A stretch of 61,291 bases of DNA from an uncultured Opitutaceae bacterium (GCA_903929355.1 CAIYUN010000023.1:1-61291); one strand, 5' to 3'. Positions 8,884-19,031 are shown, numbered from the stretch's first letter. Numbers and translations: made by a program. The notes: generated from the letters alone by a model not told the origin.

Positions 8884-9489
8884 ATGTTCAAACTCATCCT
8901 CCAATCCATCCGCCAGACGCTGGTCTGGACCGTCATCACGGGCATGTTGTATCCACTCTTAATGACGCTGGGCCTCCAACTGTTGTTCCGGAACCAGGCC
9001 ACCGGCAGCCTCGTGGAGCGCGACGGCAAGGTCGTGGGCTCCGCGCTACTGGCGCAGCAGTTCCAAGGCGCGACCTATTTCTGGCCCCGGCCCTCCGCCA
9101 ATTCCTATGGGATCTCCGCCGCGATGTCCGGCAACAGCCTTGCCGCCAGCTCCGGGAGCAATCTTGGTCCGACTAGCACAACGCTTCAAACCAATGTGCG
9201 GGCGGCGGCCAAGGCGTTCCGCGACGCCAACAAGCTGGCCGCCGACGCGCCAGTGCCCGCAGACATGGTCTATGCCTCCGCCAGCGGCCTTGACCCCCAC
9301 ATCAGCCCCGAGGCCGCACAGTTGCAGGTCGCGCGGGTCGCCGACGCACGCAAGGCCGGCGTGGACGACATCAAGGCGCTGGTCGAAAAATCCATCGAGC
9401 CGCCGCAATGGGGCTTCCTGGGCCAGTCCCGGGTCAATGTCCTCATGCTCAACCTGGCCCTGGACGAAAAGTTTCCCGTGAAAAAGTGA
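8884..9489 (+). CDS. kdpC: Potassium-transporting ATPase, KdpC (copy 1)
   Basis: Single-span accessory subunit that stabilises KdpAB; 201 residues. An N-terminal TM helix (TVITGMLYPLLMTLGLQLL) is followed by the family motifs SALLAQQFQGATYFWPRPS, SGSNLGPTS, ADAPVPADMVYASASGLDPHISP, a helix with ARVADARKAGV, and the C-terminal GFLGQSRVNVLMLNLALDE. Start ATG 8884 has an AG-rich leader (accagaaaggcac). It is followed within 10 bp by a small membrane protein that copy 2 also has. Confidence 0.96.
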   Translation: MFKLILQSIRQTLVWTVITGMLYPLLMTLGLQLLFRNQATGSLVERDGKVVGSALLAQQFQGATYFWPRPSANSYGISAAMSGNSLAASSGSNLGPTSTTLQTNVRAAAKAFRDANKLAADAPVPADMVYASASGLDPHISPEAAQLQVARVADARKAGVDDIKALVEKSIEPPQWGFLGQSRVNVLMLNLALDEKFPVKK

Positions 9490-9499
9490 GGGACATGCC

Positions 9500-9661
9500 A
9501 TGAAACCCGACCTGAACACCAGCAGGGACCATCGGTTTTACCAGGTGGTGCTGATCGGGCTCATCCTGGCGACGATCGTGCTCTGGCTTTCCGACAAGAG
9601 CCACCAGCCCACCGGTGCATCCCGCATTACGTGGCCGGTTTGGTTGCAATCCGGCCAGTAG
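9500..9661 (+). CDS. Small one-TM protein following kdpC (copy 1), PTGxSRIxWPxW family
   Basis: 53 residues: a charged N-terminus (MKPDLNTSRDHRFYQ), one hydrophobic helix (VVLIGLILATIVLWL), then a short tail SDKSHQPTGASRITWPVWLQ. A homologous 55-residue protein follows kdpC of the second cassette and keeps the helix, a D(x)H(x)PTG(A/G)SRI segment and W-P-x-W near the end. The start lies 10 bp after kdpC. Conservation of the tail between two diverged cassettes argues for a real product. It could be an extra Kdp subunit or assembly factor; no named family was recognised. Confidence 0.7.
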   Translation: MKPDLNTSRDHRFYQVVLIGLILATIVLWLSDKSHQPTGASRITWPVWLQSGQ

Positions 9662-9686
9662 GTGGCACCGGGGCGGGCGATGTGTC

Positions 9687-9923
9687 ATGAACTGGCTGAC
9701 CTTATTTGGCCTGGTAGCGGTGACCGCCATGTTGGTGTGTTATGCGTTGGAGGCGCGCAGCCATTGGTTCATCCTCGGCTTTGCTTTCGCCTGCGGTCTG
9801 GGATCGGCCTATGGTTTCCTCCAAGGGGCGTGGCCTTTCGGGGTAGTCGAGGCGATCTGGGCGCTGGTGGCGGGGCGGCGGTGGTTCCTGGTGCGCCTTT
9901 GGACGCGCGGCTGCAGATTTTGA
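9687..9923 (+). CDS. Small conserved hydrophobic protein at the end of kdp cassette 1
   Basis: 78 residues, almost entirely hydrophobic with two or three short TM segments: MNWLTLFGLVAVTAMLVCYA, then HWFILGFAFACGLGSAYGFL and GAWPFGVVEAIWALVAGRRW. It is very close, in protein and DNA, to the protein at 15525 behind the second cassette. Related small proteins occur widely in bacteria as unnamed membrane proteins. ATG 9687 is 25 bp after the preceding small gene. Its linkage to both Kdp cassettes suggests a shared role or simple co-duplication. Confidence 0.75.
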   Translation: MNWLTLFGLVAVTAMLVCYALEARSHWFILGFAFACGLGSAYGFLQGAWPFGVVEAIWALVAGRRWFLVRLWTRGCRF

Positions 9924-9957
9924 ACTTGCGGACCCGGCAGGGTGGATCTCGGGGTTA

Positions 9958-10017
9958 GCGTTATCTTAACGCGTTTGCAGCCCCTCTTAATTAGGCGGGC
10001 GGGAAGCAGGGGTGTAA
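9958..10017 (+). promoter_or_regulatory. Conserved upstream element of kdp cassette 2
   Basis: Dyad GCGTTA-TCT-TAACGC (9958-9972), then CTCTTAATTAGGC (9984-9996), a 15-bp spacer, and GTGTAA (10012-10017). It matches the element at 4608-4672 in order and in exact spacing of the last two blocks, although the dyad arms differ. The first small reading frame of cassette 2 starts 10 bp after GTGTAA, so if this is a -10 region the transcript would have a very short leader. Confidence 0.6.
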
Positions 10018-10026
10018 CGTCGCGGG

Positions 10027-10116
10027 ATGATGAACGATCTACTCTTCATAGCCGCCTCGGTGGCCTTTTTTGTCCTCTGCGCGGGCTACGCTCACTTTTG
10101 CCAAAAAGTGCGGTAG
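10027..10116 (+). CDS. 29-residue membrane peptide upstream of kdpF
   Basis: Reads MMNDLLFIAASVAFFVLC then AGYAHFCQKVR: one TM helix with a short basic tail. A second ATG lies at 10030. Short peptides of this MNDLLFIA type occur just upstream of kdpF in other bacteria, usually unannotated or named hypothetical; that statement is from memory. It sits directly after the shared upstream element. In cassette 1 the equivalent spot begins ATGAACG but stops after seven codons. It may be a Kdp accessory peptide or a leader peptide. Confidence 0.55.
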   Translation: MMNDLLFIAASVAFFVLCAGYAHFCQKVR

Positions 10117-10307
10117 CTTTCACAAAAAGCGCGTAGCTCGGCGCGGGGCACCGGGGTAGGGTCATTGGTATCGAGGGCGATCCCGTCTTCGTCCCGGTCC
10201 CGGCAGTCCATTTCCTCCCCGTCATCAGCCAAGCCTGTCTCGGCGTATAGTGCGCCAATTCATTAAAGATATTCATCACGGTCCCAAGCCACCGCTCCAC
10301 CTTTCCC

Positions 10308-10391
10308 ATGGAAAACATCCTCATCGGTCTCATCGCCCTCGCCCTCCTCGTTTATCTCGTGGTCGCCGTCCTGCGCCCGGAGAAATTTTAA
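10308..10391 (+). CDS. kdpF: KdpF subunit of the potassium pump
   Basis: A 27-residue hydrophobic peptide, MENILIGLIALALLVYLVVA then VLRPEKF, matching the size and the basic RPEKF end of KdpF, which stabilises the KdpABC complex in the inner membrane. It ends 18 bp before kdpA of cassette 2. No equivalent was found before kdpA of cassette 1, where only dyads and a seven-codon frame are seen, so KdpF either serves both pumps or cassette 1 works without it. Confidence 0.88.
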   Translation: MENILIGLIALALLVYLVVAVLRPEKF

Positions 10392-10409
10392 GGCTCTGCC
10401 GTTCCCGCC

Positions 10410-12272
10410 ATGAACAATCCCAACGCCTGGTTCCAATTTGCGCTCTATGTCGGCGCGCTCCTCCTCGTCACCAAGCCGCTCGGGCTTTACCTGATGCAGG
10501 TGCTCGATCCCCGCGGCCGGACATGGCTCGACGCGGTGGTCCGCCCGGTGGAGAGGCTCACCTACCGCCTGTGCGGGATCAACCCGGAGCAAGAACAAGG
10601 GTGGATCGGCTATACGTTTGCCCTCCTCGCTTTCAGCCTCGTTGGACTGCTGTTCACCTATGTCATCCTACGCTATCAGGACCACCTGCCACTGAACCCG
10701 CAGGGATTGCCCGGCCTGACGCCCCATCTCGCTTTCAACACCGCCGCCAGCTTCACGACGAACACCAACTGGCAGAGCTACACGGGGGAGGCGACCATGT
10801 CGTATTTCTCCCAGATGGTGGCGCTCGCGATCCATAACTTCACCTCTGCCGCCACGGGGATCGCCATCGCCGCCGCCCTGGTGCGCGGCATCGCCCGCCA
10901 ATCGGCCCAGACGATTGGCAACTTCTGGACCGACACCGTGCGCGTGACCTATTACCTGCTGGTGCCGGTCTGCTTCGTGTTCGCGCTGTTCCTGGTGTCG
11001 CAAGGCATCATTCAGAATTTCAAGCCCTACACCGTCGCCAAGACCTACGAACCCTACACCATTTCGGTGCCCAAATTGGACGACAAGGGCAATGCGGTCA
11101 CCACCTCGGTGCCCAAAACCGATGAGAAAGGCCAGCCGGTCATGGACGCAGCGGGGAAGCCGGTCATGGTGGACCAGCCGGTCATGGTGGACCAGAAAGT
11201 GGACACCCAGACCATCGTCCAAGGGCCGGTGGCCTCGCAAATCGCCATCAAGATGCTGGGCACCAATGGTGGCGGCTATGTGAACGCCAACGCCGCCCAT
11301 CCGTTCGAAAATCCGACGCCGCTCTCCAATTTTTTCCAGATTCTTTCGATTTTCGCCATCCCGAGCGCGCTCACCTACTATCTGGGCCGGATGGTGAAAA
11401 ACCAGCGGCACGGCTGGGCGGTGTGGGGCGCGATGTTCGCCATGTTTGTCGCGGGCGTGCTTGTCGCCTGGGAGGCCGAGGCCTCGGGCAACCCCATCCA
11501 CCAAAAGCTCGGGGTCGCCGCGGCCGACGGCAACATGGAGGGCAAGGAGGTGCGCTTCGGCATCTTCAACTCGGCGCTTTTCGCCACCATCACGACCGAC
11601 GCCTCGTGCGGCGCCGTCAACGCGATGCACGACTCCTTCACCCCGCTCGGCGGCCTGGTGCCGCTGTTCAACATCGAGACCGGCGAGGTCATCTTTGGCG
11701 GGGTGGGCGCGGGCCTCTACGGCATGCTCATCTTTGTGGTGCTCGCGGTGTTCATCGCCGGACTGATGGTCGGACGCACGCCGGAATACCTGGGTAAAAA
11801 GATTCAGGCCTATGACGTGAAACTGGTCATCCTGGTGCTCATGGTCCTCGCTGCGACGATCCTGGGTTTCACGGCCCTGGCCAGCGTCTCGCCCTGGGGA
11901 CTGGCCGGGCTCAACAACAGCGGTCCGCATGGGTTCAGCGAGATGCTCTACGCCTTCAGCTCCGCCGTGGGGAACAACGGCAGCGCCTTCGCCGGGCTCA
12001 CCGCCAATGAGCCGCACTGGGACACAACGCTGGGCATCGCGATGCTGGTCGGCCGTTTCCTGATGATCGTCCCGATCATGGCGCTCGCGGGCAATCTCGC
12101 CGGGAAAAAGCTCATCCCCGCCAGCGCCGGCACCTTCAAGGTCGAGGGCTTCACCTTTATCGTGCTGCTCATCGGCACCGTGGTGCTCATCGGTGCGCTC
12201 ACGTTCCTGCCCGCCCTGGCGATGGGTCCGGTGGTCGAGCACTACCTCATGGGTGCTGGCACCCTGTTCTAA
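10410..12272 (+). CDS. kdpA: Potassium-transporting ATPase, KdpA channel subunit (canonical copy 2)
   Basis: 620-residue K+-selective subunit. All four pore loops are canonical: TTNTNWQSYTGE (~115-126), GTNGGGYVNANAAHPFENPT (~283), CGAVNAMHDSFTPLGG (~400) and NNGSAFAGL (~521). It carries the same type of extra hydrophilic segment as copy 1 (about residues 218-270) before pore loop 2, with SVPKLDDKG and SVPKTDEKG units and two VMVDQ units; E. coli KdpA lacks this. It follows kdpF by 18 bp. This copy is likely the high-affinity K+ pump, with copy 1 a diverged paralogue. Confidence 0.96.
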   Translation: MNNPNAWFQFALYVGALLLVTKPLGLYLMQVLDPRGRTWLDAVVRPVERLTYRLCGINPEQEQGWIGYTFALLAFSLVGLLFTYVILRYQDHLPLNPQGLPGLTPHLAFNTAASFTTNTNWQSYTGEATMSYFSQMVALAIHNFTSAATGIAIAAALVRGIARQSAQTIGNFWTDTVRVTYYLLVPVCFVFALFLVSQGIIQNFKPYTVAKTYEPYTISVPKLDDKGNAVTTSVPKTDEKGQPVMDAAGKPVMVDQPVMVDQKVDTQTIVQGPVASQIAIKMLGTNGGGYVNANAAHPFENPTPLSNFFQILSIFAIPSALTYYLGRMVKNQRHGWAVWGAMFAMFVAGVLVAWEAEASGNPIHQKLGVAAADGNMEGKEVRFGIFNSALFATITTDASCGAVNAMHDSFTPLGGLVPLFNIETGEVIFGGVGAGLYGMLIFVVLAVFIAGLMVGRTPEYLGKKIQAYDVKLVILVLMVLAATILGFTALASVSPWGLAGLNNSGPHGFSEMLYAFSSAVGNNGSAFAGLTANEPHWDTTLGIAMLVGRFLMIVPIMALAGNLAGKKLIPASAGTFKVEGFTFIVLLIGTVVLIGALTFLPALAMGPVVEHYLMGAGTLF

Positions 12273-12317
12273 GCATCCCGCCACCCGCCCTTCCCACCCA
12301 TTCTACTTTCCCACGCC

Positions 12318-14357
<2,040 letters not shown>

Positions 14358-14370
14358 ACCCAATCCTGCC

Positions 14371-14517
14371 ATGATCCACCACGATGAACATTCCCGCCTC
14401 CTGGCCTATGTGTTGGTGGCCCTGATCGCGTTGTTGACCGGCTACATCCTGGGCCAGAAGGACCGTCAGTCGGCCCCCAACATCCCAACAGACCATTGGC
14501 CGCATATTGTCCGTTAA
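14371..14517 (+). CDS. 48-residue one-TM protein between kdpB2 and kdpC2
   Basis: Starts MIHHDEHSR, then a TM helix LLAYVLVALIALLTGYILG, then a polar tail QKDRQSAPNIPTDHWPHIVR. It begins 13 bp after kdpB2 and ends 23 bp before kdpC2, so it is inside the operon with tight spacing. Cassette 1 has no room for it (23 bp between kdpB and kdpC). The tail carries a Pro/Trp pattern (TDHWPHI) loosely like the small proteins after kdpC. No family was recognised. Confidence 0.6.
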   Translation: MIHHDEHSRLLAYVLVALIALLTGYILGQKDRQSAPNIPTDHWPHIVR

Positions 14518-14540
14518 TCTTCTCCTCCCTCCCCTCCGCC

Positions 14541-15137
14541 ATGAAAACTTTCCTCACCGAAATCAAAACCTCCGTCCTGATCACCCTGGTGTTTGCGGTG
14601 CTGTTGTGCGGGGCGTATCCGCTCGCCGTCTGGGCGGGAGCCCAGCTCCTGTTCCCCGCCAAAGCCAACGGCAGCCTCGTCACCGAGGCCGACGGCACCG
14701 TCCGGGGCTCCGCGCTATTGGCGCAGAGCTTCACCACGGACAAATACTTCCAGCCGCGCGCATCCGCCGCCGGCACCGGCTACGATGCGTCCAGCTCCGG
14801 TGGGACCAACCTCGGTCCGACGAGCCAAAAGCTGAACGACAGCATCAAGGCCGCGGTGGCCGCCTACCGCACCGCCAACGGGCTCGCCGCCGACGCGCCC
14901 GTGCCGGCGGACGCGGTGACCTCCTCCGGCAGCGGGCTGGACCCGCAGATCAGCGTGGCGAATGCCGGGCTCCAAGCCGCGCGCGTCGCCAAAGCGCGCA
15001 ACGTGCCGGTCGAAAAAGTCCAGGAACTCGTCGCCGCGCACACTGCGGGCCGCGACCTGGGGATTTTCGGCGAAGCAGGGGTAAATGTGCTGATGCTCAA
15101 TGTCGCGCTGGACCAGCAATACCCCGTGAAAAAGTAG
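14541..15137 (+). CDS. kdpC: Potassium-transporting ATPase, KdpC (copy 2)
   Basis: 198-residue single-span subunit. TM helix VLITLVFAVLLCGAYPLAVW is followed by the family motifs GSALLAQSFTTDKYFQPRPS-like region (here ASAAGTGYDASSSGG), NLGPTSQKL, ADAPVPADAVTSSGSGLDPQ, and C-terminal GIFGEAGVNVLMLNVALDQ. ATG 14541 (MKTFLTEIKTS) is chosen over an upstream in-frame ATG at 14496 that overlaps the preceding small gene. The next gene begins 12 bp later. Confidence 0.95.
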   Translation: MKTFLTEIKTSVLITLVFAVLLCGAYPLAVWAGAQLLFPAKANGSLVTEADGTVRGSALLAQSFTTDKYFQPRASAAGTGYDASSSGGTNLGPTSQKLNDSIKAAVAAYRTANGLAADAPVPADAVTSSGSGLDPQISVANAGLQAARVAKARNVPVEKVQELVAAHTAGRDLGIFGEAGVNVLMLNVALDQQYPVKK

Positions 15138-15149
15138 CCGCCACCCGCC

Positions 15150-15317
15150 ATGAAAGAACGCCCCACATTGGTGTTCAGGCGCTCGCACCGGATCTATCTG
15201 GCGATCCTGCTCGCGCTCACGCTGGCGGCGGTGGTGCTGTGGATCGCGGACCCCGACCACCGCCCGACCGGCGGCTCCCGCATCCCCTGGCCGACCTGGT
15301 CGCAACCCAGCCATTGA
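15150..15317 (+). CDS. Small one-TM protein following kdpC (copy 2), PTGxSRIxWPxW family
   Basis: 55 residues: basic N-terminus MKERPTLVFRRSHRIY, TM helix LAILLALTLAAVVLWIAD, then the tail PDHRPTGGSRIPWPTWSQPSH. The tail is the conserved part shared with the 53-residue protein at 9500: H(x)PTG(A/G)SRI(x)WP(x)W(x)Q. It starts 12 bp after kdpC2. The topology (positive N-terminus) suggests the tail faces the periplasm. Probably a Kdp-associated subunit; the function is not known. Confidence 0.7.
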   Translation: MKERPTLVFRRSHRIYLAILLALTLAAVVLWIADPDHRPTGGSRIPWPTWSQPSH

Positions 15318-15341
15318 TCCTCTCGAATCAGCCCGTCGGAA

Positions 15342-15479
15342 TTAACCACGGATTACACGGATCTTCACGGATAAGGAATGAACTGGAATATGATCCAAAC
15401 AAATCAGCCACCCGCAAGGTGAAAGCTCAGGATCGCAAGGGATTGATTATCTGAGCCCATCCGTGAAATCCGTGGTTAC
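15342..15479. repeat. Intergenic element with inverted microrepeat arms
   Basis: Left arm 15342-15374 contains TTAACCACGGATTACACGG followed by a third ~10-bp unit; right arm 15459-15478 (ATCCGTGAAATCCGTGGTTA) is its inverted counterpart. Arms consist of two or three near-tandem units of the type CACGGATTA. The ~85 bp between the arms is non-coding. The same architecture recurs at several other gaps in this window. Confidence 0.65.
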
Positions 15480-15524
15480 AACTGAAGCTATTGGAATGAC
15501 TGCCACCAAGGAGGGAGGCAGAGC

Positions 15525-15758
15525 ATGAGTTGGTTGACGATATTTGGTTTGGTGGCGGTGACCGCCATGCTGGTATGCTATGCCTTGGAGGCACGCAGCC
15601 ATTGGTTCATCCTCAGCTTTGCCTTCGCCTGCCTCCTTGGTTCGGCGTATGGGTTCATGCAAGGCGCGTGGCCCTTCGGCTTGGTCGAGGCGATCTGGGC
15701 GCTGGTGGCAGCCCGGCGGTGGTGGCTGGTCAGGCCAAAAACGCGCGCGGCAGATTGA
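15525..15758 (+). CDS. Small conserved hydrophobic protein at the end of kdp cassette 2
   Basis: 77 residues (MSWLTIFGLVAVTAMLVCYA..., ending WWLVRPKTRAAD) with two or three TM segments. It is highly similar to the protein at 9687, including the WPFG(L/V)VEAIWALVA block. Between it and the preceding small gene lies a 138-bp repeat element, so it may have its own promoter or have been separated from the operon by insertion of that repeat. Unnamed family; the role is inferred only from double linkage to Kdp. Confidence 0.75.
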   Translation: MSWLTIFGLVAVTAMLVCYALEARSHWFILSFAFACLLGSAYGFMQGAWPFGLVEAIWALVAARRWWLVRPKTRAAD

Positions 15759-15782
15759 GGCGGGGCCAGTCAGCGACCGGCC

Positions 15783-17054
15783 CTACCCGAAGGTCAGGTA
15801 TTCCTTGCCGAAATATGGGGCGAGCGCCGCCGGGATTTTCACCCGGCCGTCCGCCTGCAGATTGTTCTCCAGCAGCGCGGCCAGCACGCGAGGCACGGCC
15901 AGCCCGCTCCCGTTCAGCGTATGGACCAGCTCGGGTTTGCCCGTATCCCTGGCGCGGTAGCGGATTTGGGCCCGCCGGGCCTGGAAGGCCTCGAAATTCG
16001 AGCAGCTCGACACCTCCAACCAGCGCTTCTGGCCCGCCGCCCACACCTCAAGGTCGTATTTCTTGGTCTGCGCAAAGCCAAGGTCGCCGCCACACATCAG
16101 CAGCACGCGGTAGGGCAGCTCCAGCTTGCGCAGGAGGCGCTCGGCGTCGTCCCGGAGCTTATCCAGCTCGTCGTAACTTGTCGCCGGGTGCACCCACTTG
16201 AGCAGTTCGACCTTGTCAAACTGGTGCAGACGGTTGAGCCCCCGCACGTCCTTGCCGTAACTGCCGGCCTCGCGACGGAAACAGGGGGTGTAGGCGCAGC
16301 GCCGGACCGGAAGCGATTCCTCGGGCAGGATCTCGTCGCGGTAGAAATTGGTCAGCGGCACCTCGGCGGTCGGCACGGCGTAGAGGTGGTCGGGTGTGGT
16401 CTCATACATCTGGCCCTCCTTGTCGGGGAGCTGGCCGGTGGCCGTGGCACTGGCGGCGTTGACGAAGATGGGCGGGGCGACCTCGGTATAGCCGGCCTGC
16501 ACATCCTCGTCCAAAAAGAACTGGAGCAAGGCGCGCACGATGCGGGCGCCGTCGCCGACGTAGAAGGGGAAGCCCGCGCCCGTGACCTTGGCCCCGCGGG
16601 CGAAGTCGAACAGCCGGTCAAAGCCGCCGATCTCCCAGTGGGGCACGGCCTGCGGCGAAAGCGCGGTGATGTCCCCGTGGGTGGCGAAAACGACGTTCTC
16701 CTCCGGGGTGCGACCGGCGGGCACGCTGGCATGGGGGAGATTCGGCAGGGTGAGCATGGCCTGCTTCCATTTTTCCTCGGTGTCCTTGAGCGCGGTGTCC
16801 TTCTCCTTGGCCGCCGCCGATACGGCCTTCATTTCGGCGACCTTGGCGACAAACTCCGGCGTGCCTTTGGGGAGCGCGGCCATCGCGGTGTTGGCGGCCT
16901 TCTGCTGCCCGCGGAGCGCCTCGACCTCCTGCAACTGCGCCCGCCAGGCCGCGTCGAGCGCGAGGACGGTGTCGAGGTCCACGTCGAGGTGTTTCCGGGC
17001 GATGGCGGCGCGGACAACCTCGGGCGATTCACGGAGGAGTTTGGGATCGAGCAT
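15783..17054 (-). CDS. serS: Serine--tRNA ligase
   Basis: Class II aminoacyl-tRNA synthetase charging tRNA-Ser; 423 residues, the usual length. The N-terminal MLDPKLLRESPEVVRAAIAR leads into the long antiparallel coiled-coil arm (residues ~35-105) that contacts tRNA. Class II motif 2 is visible as FRREAGSYGKDVRGLNRLHQFDKVE, and motif 3 near the end as LNGSGLAVPRVLAALLENN. ATG 17054 is chosen; the frame extends upstream but without serS-like sequence. It is convergent with the small protein at 15525 and downstream of a glycosyltransferase pair. Confidence 0.97.
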   Translation of the reverse strand: MLDPKLLRESPEVVRAAIARKHLDVDLDTVLALDAAWRAQLQEVEALRGQQKAANTAMAALPKGTPEFVAKVAEMKAVSAAAKEKDTALKDTEEKWKQAMLTLPNLPHASVPAGRTPEENVVFATHGDITALSPQAVPHWEIGGFDRLFDFARGAKVTGAGFPFYVGDGARIVRALLQFFLDEDVQAGYTEVAPPIFVNAASATATGQLPDKEGQMYETTPDHLYAVPTAEVPLTNFYRDEILPEESLPVRRCAYTPCFRREAGSYGKDVRGLNRLHQFDKVELLKWVHPATSYDELDKLRDDAERLLRKLELPYRVLLMCGGDLGFAQTKKYDLEVWAAGQKRWLEVSSCSNFEAFQARRAQIRYRARDTGKPELVHTLNGSGLAVPRVLAALLENNLQADGRVKIPAALAPYFGKEYLTFG

Positions 17055-17128
17055 GGCCGCCCAGCACAACGTAACCAGGCCCGCGAACAAACAAAATTTT
17101 TGGGCCGGCCAGACGGATCGCAAGGCCG

Positions 17129-18040
17129 TCAGCCCCCGCCGTCGGCCGACGTGCCCCAGCCGGGTGGCTGCCAGCCGGACAACCGGCGCAGGGCAAAGCT
17201 CAGCCGGTCCCACGAAGAGAAAAGCGAGCGGCCGTAGCGCGAAAGGGCGGGCTGCTGATACTCGCGGCCCAGCCAGTCCAGATAGCGGCTCCAGCCCCGG
17301 CGGATGAGCAGCCGCGAGGCCGCGACTGGCGCGCGCTCCTGCCGCACCACGACCACCGGCGTGGCCCCGGCATACACGCTCGCCCCGCTGCGGCGCAGCC
17401 CGCCGGTCAGCGAGAACATGTGGGCGTAGTAAATGTCCTCTGAGTTGAGAATCCGGCGGTGGAGTTCGCGATCAGAGCAGTCGCGCCGGATGATGTTGTA
17501 GGACAGGAGCGAATGGCCGATCATCGCAAACGGATCACCGGCCAGATGGCGCGCGATAAAGGCGCCGTAATCCGGAAACACCTCGGCCACCGGCGCCACC
17601 AGCGCCGCCTCGACCGCGCCCCGGGCGTAGGGCAGCACGACGAGTGGGCCGTCCGCCTGCGCCCGCACGCTGGGCAGCAGCACCAGCCCGTGCGATTTGG
17701 TCCGGAGCAGGTCGCGGACGCCGGCGAGCGAACCGGGCAGGATCGTCTCATCATCACCAATCAGCCAGAAATAATCCCCGTCCGAGAGGTCGATCAGGCG
17801 CGAAAAATTGCGGTCACCCCCGATGTTTTTCGCGTTGCGGTGGGACCGGAGCGGGAGCCGGCGGGCGAATTCGGCGATCACCGCCGGCGTGGTGTCGGTG
17901 GAGGCGTTGTCGGAGACATACACCACAATCTCGTCACCCCAGGGACTGACCTCGTGGTCGTGCGCCAGCGACTCCAGCAGGTCGGTCAGGTAGGCGGCAC
18001 GGTTGTAGGTCGGGACGCAGATGGAAAGAAGCTCGGACAT
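17129..18040 (-). CDS. Family 2 glycosyltransferase
   Basis: 303-residue GT-A fold enzyme that transfers a nucleotide-activated sugar. The N-terminal block LLSICVPTYNRAAYLTDLLES is typical of GT2, followed by VYVSDNASTDTTP and the metal-binding region DYFWLIGDDETILP. No TM segment is apparent, so it is likely a cytosolic or peripheral enzyme. It ends 74 bp before serS and starts 28 bp downstream of the fucosyltransferase-like gene on the same strand, forming a glycan-assembly pair with it. The acceptor is unknown. Confidence 0.88.
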   Translation of the reverse strand: MSELLSICVPTYNRAAYLTDLLESLAHDHEVSPWGDEIVVYVSDNASTDTTPAVIAEFARRLPLRSHRNAKNIGGDRNFSRLIDLSDGDYFWLIGDDETILPGSLAGVRDLLRTKSHGLVLLPSVRAQADGPLVVLPYARGAVEAALVAPVAEVFPDYGAFIARHLAGDPFAMIGHSLLSYNIIRRDCSDRELHRRILNSEDIYYAHMFSLTGGLRRSGASVYAGATPVVVVRQERAPVAASRLLIRRGWSRYLDWLGREYQQPALSRYGRSLFSSWDRLSFALRRLSGWQPPGWGTSADGGG

Positions 18041-18068
18041 GGGGTGGACGGGGGCGGATCGCCGGCGG

Positions 18069-19031
18069 TCAGCCGCCACCAAGCCGGCGGCGCAGGCGGT
18101 TGAGCTGGTATTTGAGGTCGAAGCGGGCGACGCGACGGTATTCCTTCTCGGTGCGCCGGCCCCAGCGGCCCACCCGCACCCGGCGACAGGCCTGACCGAC
18201 GGGCTGGGTGAAAATGCGGTCGAAGAAATCGAGCAGCTGTTCCTCGCGCAAGGCGGCGGGCTCGATGCCGCCGGGAAATATCGGCTCGGCCAGCATCGCC
18301 AGGTAGGCCGCGTCGTCGCCGTCCAGCTCCAGCACGCGCCGCACGACGGCGTCAAAATCGGGATAATCGTGACAATTCACGAAAGCGCGCGGGTTGAGCT
18401 CGGTCGCGATAAGCGGGTTGCCCCAGTAAATCGGGACCGTGCCGGCGGCCTTGGCCTCGATGATTTTCTCGGTCGTGTAGCCGGGCGTGCTCGTGTTCTC
18501 AAAGGCGACGTTGAACTTGCACTCCCGCAGGAAGGCCAGCTTGTCGCGCACCGGGCCGCCCACGTTGTTGAACTGCCGCCCGCCGGACTCGACGCGGCGT
18601 TGGGCGGAGAGCTGGGCAAAGATCTGCCCGCGGGCGGTGTCGGCGCGCGACACCCGGCGATTGGAGACGACATAGCTGCAAAACTTCCGCCGCGCGGCCC
18701 CCGTCTCCACCGCTGCGGGCGCGAGGGCGGCACGATACGAGTCCTCATACAGCCGGTAGAGCGGGAGCCTCAGGTAACGGTCGCCGAAATTGAGGTGGTC
18801 AAACGCCAGCGCGTAATCGCAGAGGTCAAAGTTGGGCCGGACATTTTCCCCGGTGTAGAAAATACGGACACCCTCGTGGTGGAGAAAGTCGTAGCCAAAA
18901 CGCCCAAAAATGAGGTGCTCGGCGTCGGGATGAATCTCCACCTCATGGCGCCGGCGGAGCAGACGGACAAAGAAATCATCGCTCGCGTCATGCGTGGCGT
19001 AGAAGTCGGCGAACTTGAGGCGGAGGCGCAT
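18069..19031 (-). CDS. Family 10 glycosyltransferase (fucosyltransferase-like)
   Basis: 320 residues. The two GT10 hallmarks are clear: IFYTGENVRPNFDLCDYAL and the donor-binding block FNVAFENTSTPGYTTEKIIE followed by AKAAGTVPIYWGNP. Enzymes of this family move fucose from GDP-fucose to N-acetylglucosamine or glucose in LPS/O-antigen or glycoproteins. ATG 19031 (MRLRLKF) fits the family N-terminus. Divergent from the GT25 gene at 19102 with a 70-bp gap, and followed by a GT2 gene. No GDP-fucose synthesis genes are in the window. Confidence 0.92.
   Translation of the reverse strand: MRLRLKFADFYATHDASDDFFVRLLRRRHEVEIHPDAEHLIFGRFGYDFLHHEGVRIFYTGENVRPNFDLCDYALAFDHLNFGDRYLRLPLYRLYEDSYRAALAPAAVETGAARRKFCSYVVSNRRVSRADTARGQIFAQLSAQRRVESGGRQFNNVGGPVRDKLAFLRECKFNVAFENTSTPGYTTEKIIEAKAAGTVPIYWGNPLIATELNPRAFVNCHDYPDFDAVVRRVLELDGDDAAYLAMLAEPIFPGGIEPAALREEQLLDFFDRIFTQPVGQACRRVRVGRWGRRTEKEYRRVARFDLKYQLNRLRRRLGGG

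Noticed and set aside
10668-12284. 538-residue frame antisense to kdpA2
   Set aside because: Entirely mirrors a canonical KdpA gene; Arg/His/Gly-rich with no domain.
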